Positions 54,595 through 62,600 of a stretch of DNA of 62,600 nt are shown here, in pieces. Source of the stretch: an uncultured Collinsella sp. (GTDB taxonomy: Bacteria; Actinomycetota; Coriobacteriia; Coriobacteriales; Coriobacteriaceae). A program made the position numbers and the translations under genes. The stretch lies in the NCBI GenBank assembly GCA_900540845.1, contig UQHS01000014.1:1-62600 (forward strand). Reading direction: 5' to 3'. The notes beneath the pieces are model-generated. The model searched no databases. It was given only the letters and a program-made list of their open reading frames with translations, and had not been told where the DNA came from. The first letter of the stretch is position 1, and each line of letters opens with the position of its first letter.

Positions 54595-54637
54595 GGCCTC
54601 GACATCTCATGCGGGAGCTGCCGCGGATGTCGAGGCC
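54595..54637 (+). other. nrdD leader hairpin
   Basis: A perfect 12-bp stem, GGCCTCGACATC (54595-54606) with GATGTCGAGGCC (54626-54637), and a 19-nt loop. The loop contains GCGGGA, which could instead pair with TCCCGC around 54644, so two alternative folds are possible. No T-run follows the stem. Confidence 0.6.
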
Positions 54638-54697
54638 TTACTATCCCGCGGGGGTCCGCGGGGATATTTGATGCACTGGGCATACGAGGGAGCGGTC

Positions 54698-56920
54698 ATG
54701 AAGATCATCAAGCGCAGCGGTTCTGAGGTCGCGTTCGATCTCCAGAAGATCATCAACGCCATCAACGGCGCCAACAGCGAGGTGAAGAACGGCGAGCGCC
54801 TTACCGAGCGCCAGGTCATCTACGCCGCGCAGAACGTCGCCGATCGCTGCGAGCAGGCCGGCCACACCGTTTCCGTTGAGGAAATCCAGGACATGGTCGA
54901 GGACGAGATCATGGCGCTCGACCGCTTCGAGGTCGCCCGCCGCTACATCATCTATCGCTACGTGCAGGGCCTCAAGCGCCAAAAGAACACGACCGACGAC
55001 AAGATCCTGTCGCTCATCGAGTGCAACAACGAAGAGGTCAAGCAGGAGAACTCTAACAAGAACCCAACCGTCAACTCGGTTCAGCGCGACTACATGGCCG
55101 GCGAGGTCTCCAAGGACCTCACGCAGCGCGTGCTGCTCCCCGCCGAGGTGGTTGAGGCCCACAATGAGGGCATCATCCACTTCCACGACTCCGATTACTT
55201 TGCGCAGCACATGCACAACTGCGATCTCGTGAATCTCGAGGACATGCTGCAAAACGGGACCGTCATCTCCGGCACGCTCATCGAGCGCCCGCACAGCTTC
55301 TCCACCGCCTGCAACATCGCCACGCAGATCATCGCGCAGGTCGCCTCGTGCCAGTACGGCGGCCAGTCCATCTCGCTTACGCATCTTGCTCCGTTTGTCG
55401 AGGTCAGCCGCCAGAAGATTCGCCGTCAGGTGGAGGCCGAGCTCGTGGAGCTCGGGGTGGATGCGCCCGAGGAGAAGGTCGTCGAGGTCGTCGAGGGTCG
55501 CCTGCGCGACGAGATTCGCCGCGGCGTTCAGACCATCCAGTACCAGGTCGTGACGCTCATGACCACAAACGGCCAGGCCCCGTTTGTCACGGTGTTCATG
55601 TATCTCAACGAGGCCCGCAGCGCCGCTGAGAAGCGCGACCTCGCTATGATCATCGAGGAGACACTGCGCCAGCGCTACGAGGGCGTGAAGAACGAGGCTG
55701 GCGTGTGGATCACCCCCGCCTTCCCCAAGCTCATCTACGTGCTCGAGGAGGACAACGTCCACGAGGACTCCGAGTACTTCTACCTCACGCAGCTCGCTGC
55801 CAAGTGCACCGCCAAGCGCATGGTGCCCGACTACATCTCCGAGAAGAAGATGCGCGAGCTCAAGCTCTCGAAGGGCGAGACCGAGGGCAACGGCGATTGC
55901 TACACCTGCATGGGCTGCCGCAGTTTCCTCACGCCCGACCGCACCGGCAACGGCTACGACAACGTCGCCCGCGCGATGAACTACGAGCCGGGCAAGCCTA
56001 AGTACTACGGCCGCTTCAACCAGGGCGTCGTAACCATCAACCTTCCCGATGTCGCCCTGTCCTCCCATCGCGACATGGACAAGTTCTGGGAGATCTTCGA
56101 CGAGCGCCTGGAGCTGTGCCACCGCGCGCTGCGCTGCCGTCATGAGCGCCTGTTGGGCACGCTGTCCGACGCCGCGCCCATCCTGTGGCAGTATGGCGCC
56201 CTGGCGCGCCTGGATAAGGGCGAGACCATCGACAAGCTGCTCTACGGCGGGTACTCCACCATCAGCCTGGGCTATGCGGGTCTGTACGAGTGCGTGAAGT
56301 ACATGACCGGCTACAGCCACACCGACGACCACGGCACCCCGTTTGCCATGGATGTCATGCAGCACATGAACGACAAGTGCGCCGAGTGGAAGGCCGCCGA
56401 GGACATCGACTACTCGCTGTACGGCACGCCGCTCGAGTCCACCACGTACAAGTTCTCCAAGTGTTTGCAGCGCCGCTTTGGCATCATCCCCGGCGTGACG
56501 GACAAGGGCTACATCACCAATAGCTACCACGTCCACGTCTCGGAGGAGATCGACGCGTTTGACAAGCTGCAGTTTGAGAGCCACTTCCAGCGCCTGTCTC
56601 CCGGCGGCGCCATCTCCTACGTCGAGGTGCCCAACATGCAGGACAACCTCAAGGCGGTCATCCGCGTGATGCAGTACATCTACGACAACATCATGTACGC
56701 GGAGCTCAACACCAAGAGCGATTACTGCCAGGAGTGCGGCTTCGACGGCGAGATTCGAATCGTTGAGGACGACGGTAAGCTGGTGTGGGAGTGCCCGCAT
56801 TGCGGCAACCGCAACCAGGAGACGCTCAACGTGGCCCGTCGCACCTGCGGCTACATTGGCACACAGTTCTGGAACCAGGGCCGCACCGAGGAGATTCGCG
56901 ATCGCGTGCTGCATCTGTAG
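54698..56920 (+). CDS. nrdD: Anaerobic (class III) ribonucleoside-triphosphate reductase
   Basis: Glycyl-radical enzyme that makes dNTPs without oxygen. The 740 residues begin with an ATP-cone (MKIIKRSGSEVAFDLQKIINAI, about 1-90) for allosteric control. The barrel follows, then a C-terminal zinc site (CQECGF...CPHC) and the radical motif RRTCGYIGTQFWNQGR with Gly718. Start 54698 is preferred for its GAGGGAG site; ATG 54671 is the alternative. NrdG follows after a 229-nt gap containing a large palindrome. NrdR boxes upstream predict repression when dATP is high. Confidence 0.95.
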   Translation: MKIIKRSGSEVAFDLQKIINAINGANSEVKNGERLTERQVIYAAQNVADRCEQAGHTVSVEEIQDMVEDEIMALDRFEVARRYIIYRYVQGLKRQKNTTDDKILSLIECNNEEVKQENSNKNPTVNSVQRDYMAGEVSKDLTQRVLLPAEVVEAHNEGIIHFHDSDYFAQHMHNCDLVNLEDMLQNGTVISGTLIERPHSFSTACNIATQIIAQVASCQYGGQSISLTHLAPFVEVSRQKIRRQVEAELVELGVDAPEEKVVEVVEGRLRDEIRRGVQTIQYQVVTLMTTNGQAPFVTVFMYLNEARSAAEKRDLAMIIEETLRQRYEGVKNEAGVWITPAFPKLIYVLEEDNVHEDSEYFYLTQLAAKCTAKRMVPDYISEKKMRELKLSKGETEGNGDCYTCMGCRSFLTPDRTGNGYDNVARAMNYEPGKPKYYGRFNQGVVTINLPDVALSSHRDMDKFWEIFDERLELCHRALRCRHERLLGTLSDAAPILWQYGALARLDKGETIDKLLYGGYSTISLGYAGLYECVKYMTGYSHTDDHGTPFAMDVMQHMNDKCAEWKAAEDIDYSLYGTPLESTTYKFSKCLQRRFGIIPGVTDKGYITNSYHVHVSEEIDAFDKLQFESHFQRLSPGGAISYVEVPNMQDNLKAVIRVMQYIYDNIMYAELNTKSDYCQECGFDGEIRIVEDDGKLVWECPHCGNRNQETLNVARRTCGYIGTQFWNQGRTEEIRDRVLHL

Positions 56921-56934
56921 GGTTCGATCCTGGC

Positions 56935-57055
56935 GGGCCGGAGGGTCGGCGTGTCTCCTCCGTGCTCGGACAGTCCTGCGCAAGACGGAGAGCCCACTGG
57001 GCTCTCCTTTGCGTGCGGAACTGTGCGCGGAGGAGACACGCCGCCCCTCCGGCCC
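56935..57055. repeat. Nested 121-bp palindrome between nrdD and nrdG
   Basis: Outer arms of 31 bp (56935-56965 with 57025-57055) match at 29 positions. At the centre a perfect 9-bp hairpin (56987-56995 with 56999-57007, loop ACT) is followed by TTT. The inner hairpin could terminate nrdD; the outer arms are far longer than a terminator needs. It may be a MITE-like or REP-like element. Confidence 0.75.
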
Positions 57056-57149
57056 TGATCCTGCCCTGCAGTTGCTATGGTTGTGTGGGGTTACGCCGCC
57101 AAGGCCTCAGGCTTACGCATGAGGGGGCTCTTGAGGAGAAGATGGCATT

Positions 57150-57731
57150 ATGAATTACGCTGAGATCAAGCATTTTGACATCGCCAACGGCGAGGGGGTG
57201 CGCACGACGCTCTTCGTGAGTGGGTGCCGCCGCGGCTGCAAGAACTGCTTCAACGAGGTGGCGTGGAACTTCGCGGCGGGCAAGCCCTTTACGCGCGAGG
57301 TCGAGGACAAGATCATCGAGAGCCTGCGGCCCGATTACGTGGACGGCTTGACACTGCTTGGCGGAGAGCCCATGGAGCCCGAGAACCAGGCTGGTCTGGT
57401 CGAGTTTATCGAGCGCGTGCGTGAGGAGTTCCCGCGTGGCTCCGGCAAGTCCATTTGGTGCTTCACGGGCGACACCTGGCACGTTGAGCTCGTTCCCGGT
57501 GGGCGGCACCACACGGAGTTCACCGACCGCATCCTGGCCTGCGTGGACGTTTTGGTTGACGGCCCCTTCATCCAGGACCTGTACGACATCACCCTGCGGT
57601 TCCACGGTTCCTCCAATCAACGGCTCATCGACATGCCCGCAACGCTTGCCGCGCTTGCGGCGGGGGAGTCGCCCGTCGACGCTGTGCGCCCGTGGGATGA
57701 CGAGCAGATGTACGCCACGCATTCGATGTAG
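57150..57731 (+). CDS. nrdG: Anaerobic ribonucleotide reductase activase
   Basis: Radical-SAM enzyme that installs the glycyl radical on NrdD. The 193 residues have the cluster motif CRRGCKNC (Cys26, Cys30, Cys33), the GGEPMEPEN segment binding SAM, and later IWCFTGDTW. The start at 57150 follows GAGGAGA. It is probably co-transcribed with nrdD across the palindrome or expressed from a separate promoter in the gap. Confidence 0.93.
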   Translation: MNYAEIKHFDIANGEGVRTTLFVSGCRRGCKNCFNEVAWNFAAGKPFTREVEDKIIESLRPDYVDGLTLLGGEPMEPENQAGLVEFIERVREEFPRGSGKSIWCFTGDTWHVELVPGGRHHTEFTDRILACVDVLVDGPFIQDLYDITLRFHGSSNQRLIDMPATLAALAAGESPVDAVRPWDDEQMYATHSM

Positions 57732-57749
57732 GGCTGCAACCGTACGCTA

Positions 57750-57797
57750 GCCGCACGATAGCGGCGCTCTCGTGGCGAGGCGCCTGCCTCGTGCGGC
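57750..57797. other. Hairpin between nrdG and folE
   Basis: GCCGCACGA (57750-57758) pairs with TCGTGCGGC (57789-57797) around a GC-rich interior. No T-run follows. It may be a weak terminator for nrdG. Confidence 0.45.
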
Positions 57798-57854
57798 GTG
57801 AAGGCACGTCTTGGAGCGGGCATGTCCACTTGTTCACAATTGGTAGCCTTTATT

Positions 57855-57883
57855 TTGCCCCCGTGTGCTCGTGGTACGATAGT
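57855..57883 (+). promoter_or_regulatory. Promoter of folE
   Basis: TTGCCC (57855-57860), a 17-bp spacer and GATAGT (57878-57883), 34 nt before the folE start. ACCATATTGGT at 57886-57896 is a near-palindrome in the 5' leader. Confidence 0.5.
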
Positions 57884-57916
57884 AACCATATTGGTGAGTA
57901 TGGAAAGCGGGTTGAC

Positions 57917-58474
57917 ATGGTCGATCAAGATAAGGTGCGCGAGGCGGTTCGGCTGCTGCTGGAGGGCATAGGCGAGGACCCCACGCGCGAAGGGCTTGTC
58001 GAGACGCCCGACCGCGTTGCCCGCATGTACTTAGAGCTGTGCGGCGGGATGGACCAGCTGCCTTCCGAGCATCTCTCAAAAACGTTTGCCGTTTCCGACA
58101 ACGGTTTGGTAATCGAACGCGATATCACGTTCTATTCCCTTTGCGAGCATCATATGCTGCCGTTTTACGGCAAGGCGACGATTGGGTACATCCCCAACGG
58201 CCGTGTCGCTGGCCTATCCAAGCTCGCCCGCACGGTCGAGGTCTTTGCACGTCGCCTGCAACTGCAAGAGCAGCTCACCGCACAGATTGCCGACGCCCTT
58301 ATGGAAGAGCTCGACTGCGAGGGCGCCATCGTGCTTCTGGAGGCCGAGCACATGTGCATGACCATGCGCGGCGTTCAAAAACCCGGGACGAAGACCACGA
58401 CGCTTGCCCGTCGCGGCGCGTTTATCGACGACCCGCAGCTCGAGGAGCGGTTTTTCCGCATGCTCGGGCGTTAG
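57917..58474 (+). CDS. folE: GTP cyclohydrolase I
   Basis: Zinc enzyme that opens GTP to dihydroneopterin triphosphate, the first step of folate synthesis. The 185 residues contain the zinc ligands in SLCEHHMLPF and MCMTMRGV, and the GYIPNGRVAGLSKLAR signature. ATG 57917 is chosen because upstream in-frame codons lie in the promoter; length then matches FolE. birA starts 11 nt after the stop. Confidence 0.94.
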   Translation: MVDQDKVREAVRLLLEGIGEDPTREGLVETPDRVARMYLELCGGMDQLPSEHLSKTFAVSDNGLVIERDITFYSLCEHHMLPFYGKATIGYIPNGRVAGLSKLARTVEVFARRLQLQEQLTAQIADALMEELDCEGAIVLLEAEHMCMTMRGVQKPGTKTTTLARRGAFIDDPQLEERFFRMLGR

Positions 58475-58485
58475 GCGTGTGCGTG

Positions 58486-59388
58486 ATGAGCGATATCCGG
58501 GGTACGGGCGTGCCGCCCATTGAAGTTTTGGACGAGATTGGTTCGACGAATGCCGAGCTGAAGGAACGGGGCTGCCAGGGCGCTCCGCATGGATCGGCAA
58601 TCCGGGCGCGCGTCCAAACTGCCGGTCGTGGTCAGCGGGCGCATACGTGGAGCTCTCCTGAGGGCGGCCTGTATCTATCCGTCCTCGTTCGCCCCGAAGT
58701 TCCAAGCGAGGCCTTACCGGCGCTTCCCGTTGCGTGCGCGTTGGGCGTGCTCGGCGCCCTGCATGAAGTGGGCTGTCCGCGCGCACGGCTCAAATGGCCC
58801 AACGACATCGTGGTCGGGCATCGCAAGCTTGCGGGCATTCTTGCGGAGCTGGCAACGTCAAAAGAGGGGCTCTTCGCGGTGTGCGGCGTCGGAGTGAATA
58901 TGAACGTGCCCTCGCTTGCGCAGGGAGGCGAGGGCGCCCGCGCCCTGCAGCCGACGGGTCTCCTCAACGAGCTTTCTGTCACCGCACAGGCTCCCACCTT
59001 GGATGAACTGGCGGAGCGCATCCGCGCGAGGATTCTCGATGCCGCGGATGGATGGGTGGACGCATACGGTCAAAGCGGCGCATACTTGGGTCTCGCGAAG
59101 CCCGGTGCGCGCACCTTCGGCGGTGAGCACGCCCGCTGGATCGAAGATCCGGTGCGCGGTGGTGCTGAGGGTCCGCTGGCGCCATTGCTGGCTCCCTACA
59201 ACGCTTCCTTGGCGTTTATCGGCGAACAGGTACGCGTTGTGGCCATCGATGGCGAAGAGATCGCTCAAGGGATGTTCCTGGGGGTGGACGGCTACGGCCA
59301 TGCCTTGATCTCTCAGCGGGACTTCGTGGTCGGCACCTACGATGCGGTGGACGTTTCCATCCGCCCGGTTCTTGAGTTGGGGATGTAG
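58486..59388 (+). CDS. birA: Biotin-protein ligase (class I, no DNA-binding domain)
   Basis: Attaches biotin to carrier lysines through biotinyl-AMP. The 300 residues contain GRGQRAHTWSSPEGGLYLSV (biotin/ATP loop), KWPNDIVV and a C-terminal SH3-like domain. The N-terminal helix-turn-helix of bifunctional BirA is absent, so it is not a repressor. It is longer than many class I ligases because of an insert near residues 195-240. Its probable client, the carrier subunit at 62319, lies in the convergent operon. Confidence 0.9.
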   Translation: MSDIRGTGVPPIEVLDEIGSTNAELKERGCQGAPHGSAIRARVQTAGRGQRAHTWSSPEGGLYLSVLVRPEVPSEALPALPVACALGVLGALHEVGCPRARLKWPNDIVVGHRKLAGILAELATSKEGLFAVCGVGVNMNVPSLAQGGEGARALQPTGLLNELSVTAQAPTLDELAERIRARILDAADGWVDAYGQSGAYLGLAKPGARTFGGEHARWIEDPVRGGAEGPLAPLLAPYNASLAFIGEQVRVVAIDGEEIAQGMFLGVDGYGHALISQRDFVVGTYDAVDVSIRPVLELGM

Positions 59389-59474
59389 CGTGCCTCGTGC
59401 CGCAGTCGAACGGTGCAGGTGCTGGGGCGAACGGTGCGTCGGGTGACAACGACACAAGGGCGCGATCAGACGAC

Positions 59475-59512
59475 AAAAAATAGGGCTCACGGAGTGATTC
59501 CGTGAGCCCTTA
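59475..59512. terminator. Bidirectional terminator between birA and oadA
   Basis: A perfect 12-bp stem (59482-59493 with 59499-59510), a 5-nt loop and a run of six As at its left foot. That gives a strong U-tract for the minus-strand oad operon. On the plus strand the tail is only TATTC. Confidence 0.88.
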
Positions 59513-59569
59513 TTCGTGCCATGGTGCCATCGGCGGCGTATCGGGGGTGCGGCGCGTCGCCTGCAGCCG

Positions 59570-60964
59570 TTACGCCACGTCGATGCTGACGTTGACCTCC
59601 TGCACGGGGACGTCGTAGAACGGATCCTCGCGGCGACCGAGGAAGTCGCGCGCCTGCTCGGGGAAGAGGGCGTAGGAGAGCACGTCCTCCTCGGAACGGG
59701 CGTACTGCTCGATCTCCTTGCGCAGGCGCGGCATCGCCGGCTCGATAAGGTCTGCCGGGCGGCAGGTGATGACCTCGTCGCCGCCGATGATCTGATGGCG
59801 GATCTTCTCGGAGATCGTCACGGGCGGGCGTCCGTACTGGCCGCGCACGTAGTCCTTGATCTCGGCGGGAACGACCTTGTAGCGCTCGCCGGAGATGACG
59901 TTCATGAGCGCCTGGGAGCCCACCATCTGGGACAGCGGGGTTACGAGCGGCGGATAGCCCAGGTCGGCGCGGACGCGCGGAACCTCGGCCAAAACCTCGG
60001 CGTACTTGTCCTCGACGTGCATGTCCTTCAAGTTGGCGAGCAGGTTGGAGAGCATACCGCCGGGCACCTTGTACAGCAGGGCCTTCGGCTCGACGGCCAT
60101 GACCTTGGGGTTGAGGCCGCCCTCGTCGAGGAAGCGGTTGCGGATGGGCAGGAAGTGCGCCGCGACCTCCTCGAGCTTGTCGATATCGAGCCCCGTCTTG
60201 TAGCCGAGCGCCTCAAGCGCGATGGCCATGGACTCGGTTGCCGGCTGGCTCGTGCCCTCGGCGAAGGGGGAGGAGCAGGTGTCGATGATGTCGGCGCCCG
60301 CCTCGACGGCCTTGAGGTAGGTCATCTGGGCGATGCCGGCCGTTCCGTGCGTGTGCACCTGCAGCGGCAGGTCGCAGGAGGACTTGATCTCGCTCACGAG
60401 CTCAAAAGCGACGTCGGGGGTGAGGACGCCGGCCATGTCCTTGATGCAGATGGAGTCGGCGCCAGCACGGGCAATCTCGTTGGCAAGGCTCACGAAGTAG
60501 CGTACGGTGTGCACGTCGCTCGTGGTGTAGGAGATGGCGGCTTGCACCTCTCCGCCGGCCTGCTTGGCGGCGTGGATGGAGGTCTGGAGGTTGCGGGTGT
60601 CGTTGAGCGCGTCGAAGATGCGGATGACGTCGATGCCGTTCTCCACGGACTTCTTCACGAGGGCCTCGACCACGTCGTCGGCGTAGTTGCGGTAGCCCAG
60701 CAGATTTTGGCCGCGCAGCAGCATCTGCAGCTTGGTGTTCTTCACGTGCGCGCGGATGGTGCGCAGGCGCTCCCACGGGTCCTCGTTGAGGTAGCGCAGG
60801 CAGCTGTCGAACGTGGCTCCGCCCCAGACCTCGAGGGACTCAAAGCCGCAGGCGTCGAGCGTCTCGAGGATGGGCAGCATGTCCTCGATGGGCATGCGCG
60901 TGGCGATTTGGCTTTGCTGGCCGTCACGCAGGACGGTCTCCATGAAACGAACGTTGCGAGTCAT
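59570..60964 (-). CDS. oadA: Oxaloacetate decarboxylase alpha subunit (carboxyltransferase)
   Basis: Transfers CO2 from oxaloacetate to biotin on the carrier protein. The 464 residues have the HMGL-like barrel: RDGQQS (substrate loop), Lys175 in IKDMAG (carboxylated Lys), metal ligands His204 and His206 in QVHTHGT, and the conserved-carboxylase C-terminal domain. The biotinyl domain carried by many OadA proteins is absent; a separate carrier gene supplies it. It is last in the operon, 3 nt after oadG. A pyruvate carboxylase B subunit would look similar, but the membrane beta subunit argues for a decarboxylase. Confidence 0.88.
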   Translation of the reverse strand: MTRNVRFMETVLRDGQQSQIATRMPIEDMLPILETLDACGFESLEVWGGATFDSCLRYLNEDPWERLRTIRAHVKNTKLQMLLRGQNLLGYRNYADDVVEALVKKSVENGIDVIRIFDALNDTRNLQTSIHAAKQAGGEVQAAISYTTSDVHTVRYFVSLANEIARAGADSICIKDMAGVLTPDVAFELVSEIKSSCDLPLQVHTHGTAGIAQMTYLKAVEAGADIIDTCSSPFAEGTSQPATESMAIALEALGYKTGLDIDKLEEVAAHFLPIRNRFLDEGGLNPKVMAVEPKALLYKVPGGMLSNLLANLKDMHVEDKYAEVLAEVPRVRADLGYPPLVTPLSQMVGSQALMNVISGERYKVVPAEIKDYVRGQYGRPPVTISEKIRHQIIGGDEVITCRPADLIEPAMPRLRKEIEQYARSEEDVLSYALFPEQARDFLGRREDPFYDVPVQEVNVSIDVA

Positions 60965-60967
60965 GAG

Positions 60968-61126
60968 TTACGCCTCCTTCGACGGCGGGAAGAGCCGGGC
61001 AAGCGCGAGTGAGATCACGTAGATGACGAACATGACGATGAAGATGCCGCCCCAGCCAAGGATGAGGATCTGGATGGCGAGCGAGAGGTCGGTCGAGAGG
61101 CCGAGCGAGGCGATGAATTCTGCCAT
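60968..61126 (-). CDS. oadG: Small membrane subunit, OadG-like
   Basis: A 52-residue protein: a short polar start (MAEFIASLGLSTDLS), one membrane helix (about 16-44, LAIQILILGWGGIFIVMFVIYVI region) and a short basic tail ending PPSKEA. Gamma subunits of sodium-pumping decarboxylases have this form and hold the alpha and beta subunits together. The start has AAAGGGG upstream on the minus strand. It lacks the long Zn-binding Pro/Ala tail of Klebsiella OadG. The position between oadB and oadA supports the call. Confidence 0.75.
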   Translation of the reverse strand: MAEFIASLGLSTDLSLAIQILILGWGGIFIVMFVIYVISLALARLFPPSKEA

Positions 61127-61141
61127 GGCGAGCACCCCTTT

Positions 61142-62260
61142 CTAGAGCAAGAGTCCGAGCACGAGACCGCCGGCGACAACCGAGGCGATCTGGCCGGCGA
61201 CGTTGGCGGCGGCAGCCTGCATGAGGATGAAGTTACCGGGGTCCTCCTCGGTGGCGAGCTTTTGCACCACGCGGGAGGCCATGGGGAAGGCGGAGATGCC
61301 CGCGGCGCCCACCATGGGGTTGATCTTCTCCTTGCGGAAGAGGTTCAGGAACTTGGCGAACATGACGCCGCCCACGGAGTCCATGATGAAGCCGATGAGG
61401 CCGAGGCCCATGATGATGAGCGTGTCGAACTGCAAAAACTCGCTGTACTCCATCTTCACGGAGACGCACAGGCCGAGCAGGATGGAGATGAGGTTCACGA
61501 GCTCGTTTTGAGCGGAGGCGGACAGCGAGTTGAGCACGCCGCACTCGCGCAGCAGGTTGCCGAACATGAGGAAGCCCACGAGCGGCAGGGACACCGGCGC
61601 GATGAGGCCGGCGACCACGCAGATCGTGACGGGGAAGAGGATCTTTGCCGTCTGCGAGACCTGGCCGGGACGGTAGGTCATGCGGATGGCGCGCTCCTTC
61701 TTGGTGGTGCAGGCCTTGATGGCGACGGGTTGGATGATGGGGACGAGCGCCATGTAGGAGTAGGCAGCGACCATGATGGCGCCCATGTACTTGGACCCGA
61801 GCGAGTTCGCCACGAAGATCGACGTGGGGCCGTCGGCCGCGGCGATGATGCCCGCGGAGGCGGCGTCGGCGATGTCGAAGCCGAAGACGCCCGTGGCCAC
61901 GATGGTCACGAAGAAGATGCCGAACTGCGCGGCGGCGCCAAACAGCAGCAGGAACGGGTTGGCGAGCAGCGGGCCGAAGTCGATCATCGCGCCGATGCCG
62001 ATGAACAGCAGCAGCGGGAAGAGCTCGGTCTCGATGCCGGCGTCAAACAGGATTTGGAACGGGCCGGGCTCGGTTCCGGTCATGAGGACGCCGGAGGCCG
62101 GGATGTTCACCAGGATGGTGCCCAGGCCCATGGGCACGAGCAGGGTGGGCTCGTATTCTTTCTTGATGCCCAGGTACATGAGGACGCAGCCGATGAGGAT
62201 CATCGCGATGCGACCCGGCTCGGCGAAAAGCGCCTGCACGCCGTCGAGTAGGATTTCCAT
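61142..62260 (-). CDS. oadB: Sodium-pumping decarboxylase beta subunit
   Basis: A 372-residue membrane protein that decarboxylates carboxybiotin and exports Na+. Family marks are GIGAMIDFGPLLANP (Asp of the Na+ site), ADGPTSIFVANSLG, and the C-terminal INPMVGAAGISAFPMASRVVQ with the conserved Ser/Asn residues. About eight to nine helices. Beta subunits of oxaloacetate, methylmalonyl-CoA and glutaconyl-CoA decarboxylases are near-identical in form; the alpha subunit here decides for oxaloacetate. Confidence 0.92.
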   Translation of the reverse strand: MEILLDGVQALFAEPGRIAMILIGCVLMYLGIKKEYEPTLLVPMGLGTILVNIPASGVLMTGTEPGPFQILFDAGIETELFPLLLFIGIGAMIDFGPLLANPFLLLFGAAAQFGIFFVTIVATGVFGFDIADAASAGIIAAADGPTSIFVANSLGSKYMGAIMVAAYSYMALVPIIQPVAIKACTTKKERAIRMTYRPGQVSQTAKILFPVTICVVAGLIAPVSLPLVGFLMFGNLLRECGVLNSLSASAQNELVNLISILLGLCVSVKMEYSEFLQFDTLIIMGLGLIGFIMDSVGGVMFAKFLNLFRKEKINPMVGAAGISAFPMASRVVQKLATEEDPGNFILMQAAAANVAGQIASVVAGGLVLGLLL

Positions 62261-62284
62261 AGTGCCTCGTTTCTGGATGAAAAC

Positions 62285-62302
62285 GCCGCCTGGCCGGCGG
62301 CG
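62285..62302 (-). terminator. Intercistronic hairpin between the carrier gene and oadB
   Basis: CGCCGCC and GGCGGCG form a 7-bp stem with a 4-nt loop. On the minus strand it is followed by TTTTC. It may lower expression of oadB relative to the biotin carrier. Confidence 0.55.
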
Positions 62303-62318
62303 CGTTGGTCGTGTGCGC

Positions 62319-62600
<282 letters not shown>

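Overview
The window looks like chromosomal DNA of a high-GC, anaerobic, Gram-positive actinobacterium, most likely class Coriobacteriia (Collinsella or a close relative). The reasons are the GC-rich codon use, the actinobacterial order uvrC / rapZ-yvcK-whiA / gap-pgk-tpiA / secG, an oxygen-sensitive class III ribonucleotide reductase, a sodium-pumping oxaloacetate decarboxylase, and heavy use of peptide-type ABC transporters. The genus is inference; no rRNA is present.

Layout. (1) 1-9.5 kb: coaE, a lytic transglycosylase, uvrB and a small membrane protein on the plus strand; two flavoprotein genes and an Mrp ATPase on the minus strand; a BaiA-like short-chain dehydrogenase. (2) 9.7-19.4 kb: uvrA, ybaK and murJ, then a divergent pair (aspartate/glutamate racemase and an ATP-grasp ligase resembling D-aspartate ligase), then uvrC. 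(3) 19.4-32.7 kb: an accessory block between uvrC and rapZ. It holds a sialic-acid operon (ABC transporter, CE7-type esterase, a second CE7-like protein without its nucleophile, nanA, nanK, nanE) and a type II restriction-modification pair. (4) 32.7-41.1 kb: rapZ-yvcK-whiA, gap, pgk-tpiA, gpmI, secG. (5) 41.6-49.6 kb: a complete oppABCDF operon and an orphan binding lipoprotein. (6) 49.7-54.2 kb: tRNA-Leu; a PP2C phosphatase with a STAS-HATPase fusion protein; and a tRNA-Gly/tRNA-Cys cassette present twice as a 196-bp inverted repeat. (7) 54.5-59.4 kb: nrdD with tandem NrdR boxes, nrdG, folE, birA. (8) 59.5-62.6 kb, minus strand: oadA, a tiny oadG, oadB and a biotin carrier protein cut by the window end.

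How the parts fit. Sialic acid would be imported by the nan transporter, possibly de-O-acetylated by the CE7 esterase, and converted by NanA, NanK and NanE to GlcNAc-6-phosphate, which leads into the glycolytic block. BirA would load biotin on the carrier protein of the decarboxylase. MurJ, the racemase and the ATP-grasp ligase suggest a D-Asp-containing peptidoglycan cross-bridge. The least ordinary items are the CE7 enzyme/pseudoenzyme pair, the fused STAS-kinase regulator, the inverted tRNA duplication with one damaged tRNA-Cys, the FHA-like TxxF repeats in the MurJ tail, and a nested 121-bp palindrome between nrdD and nrdG.
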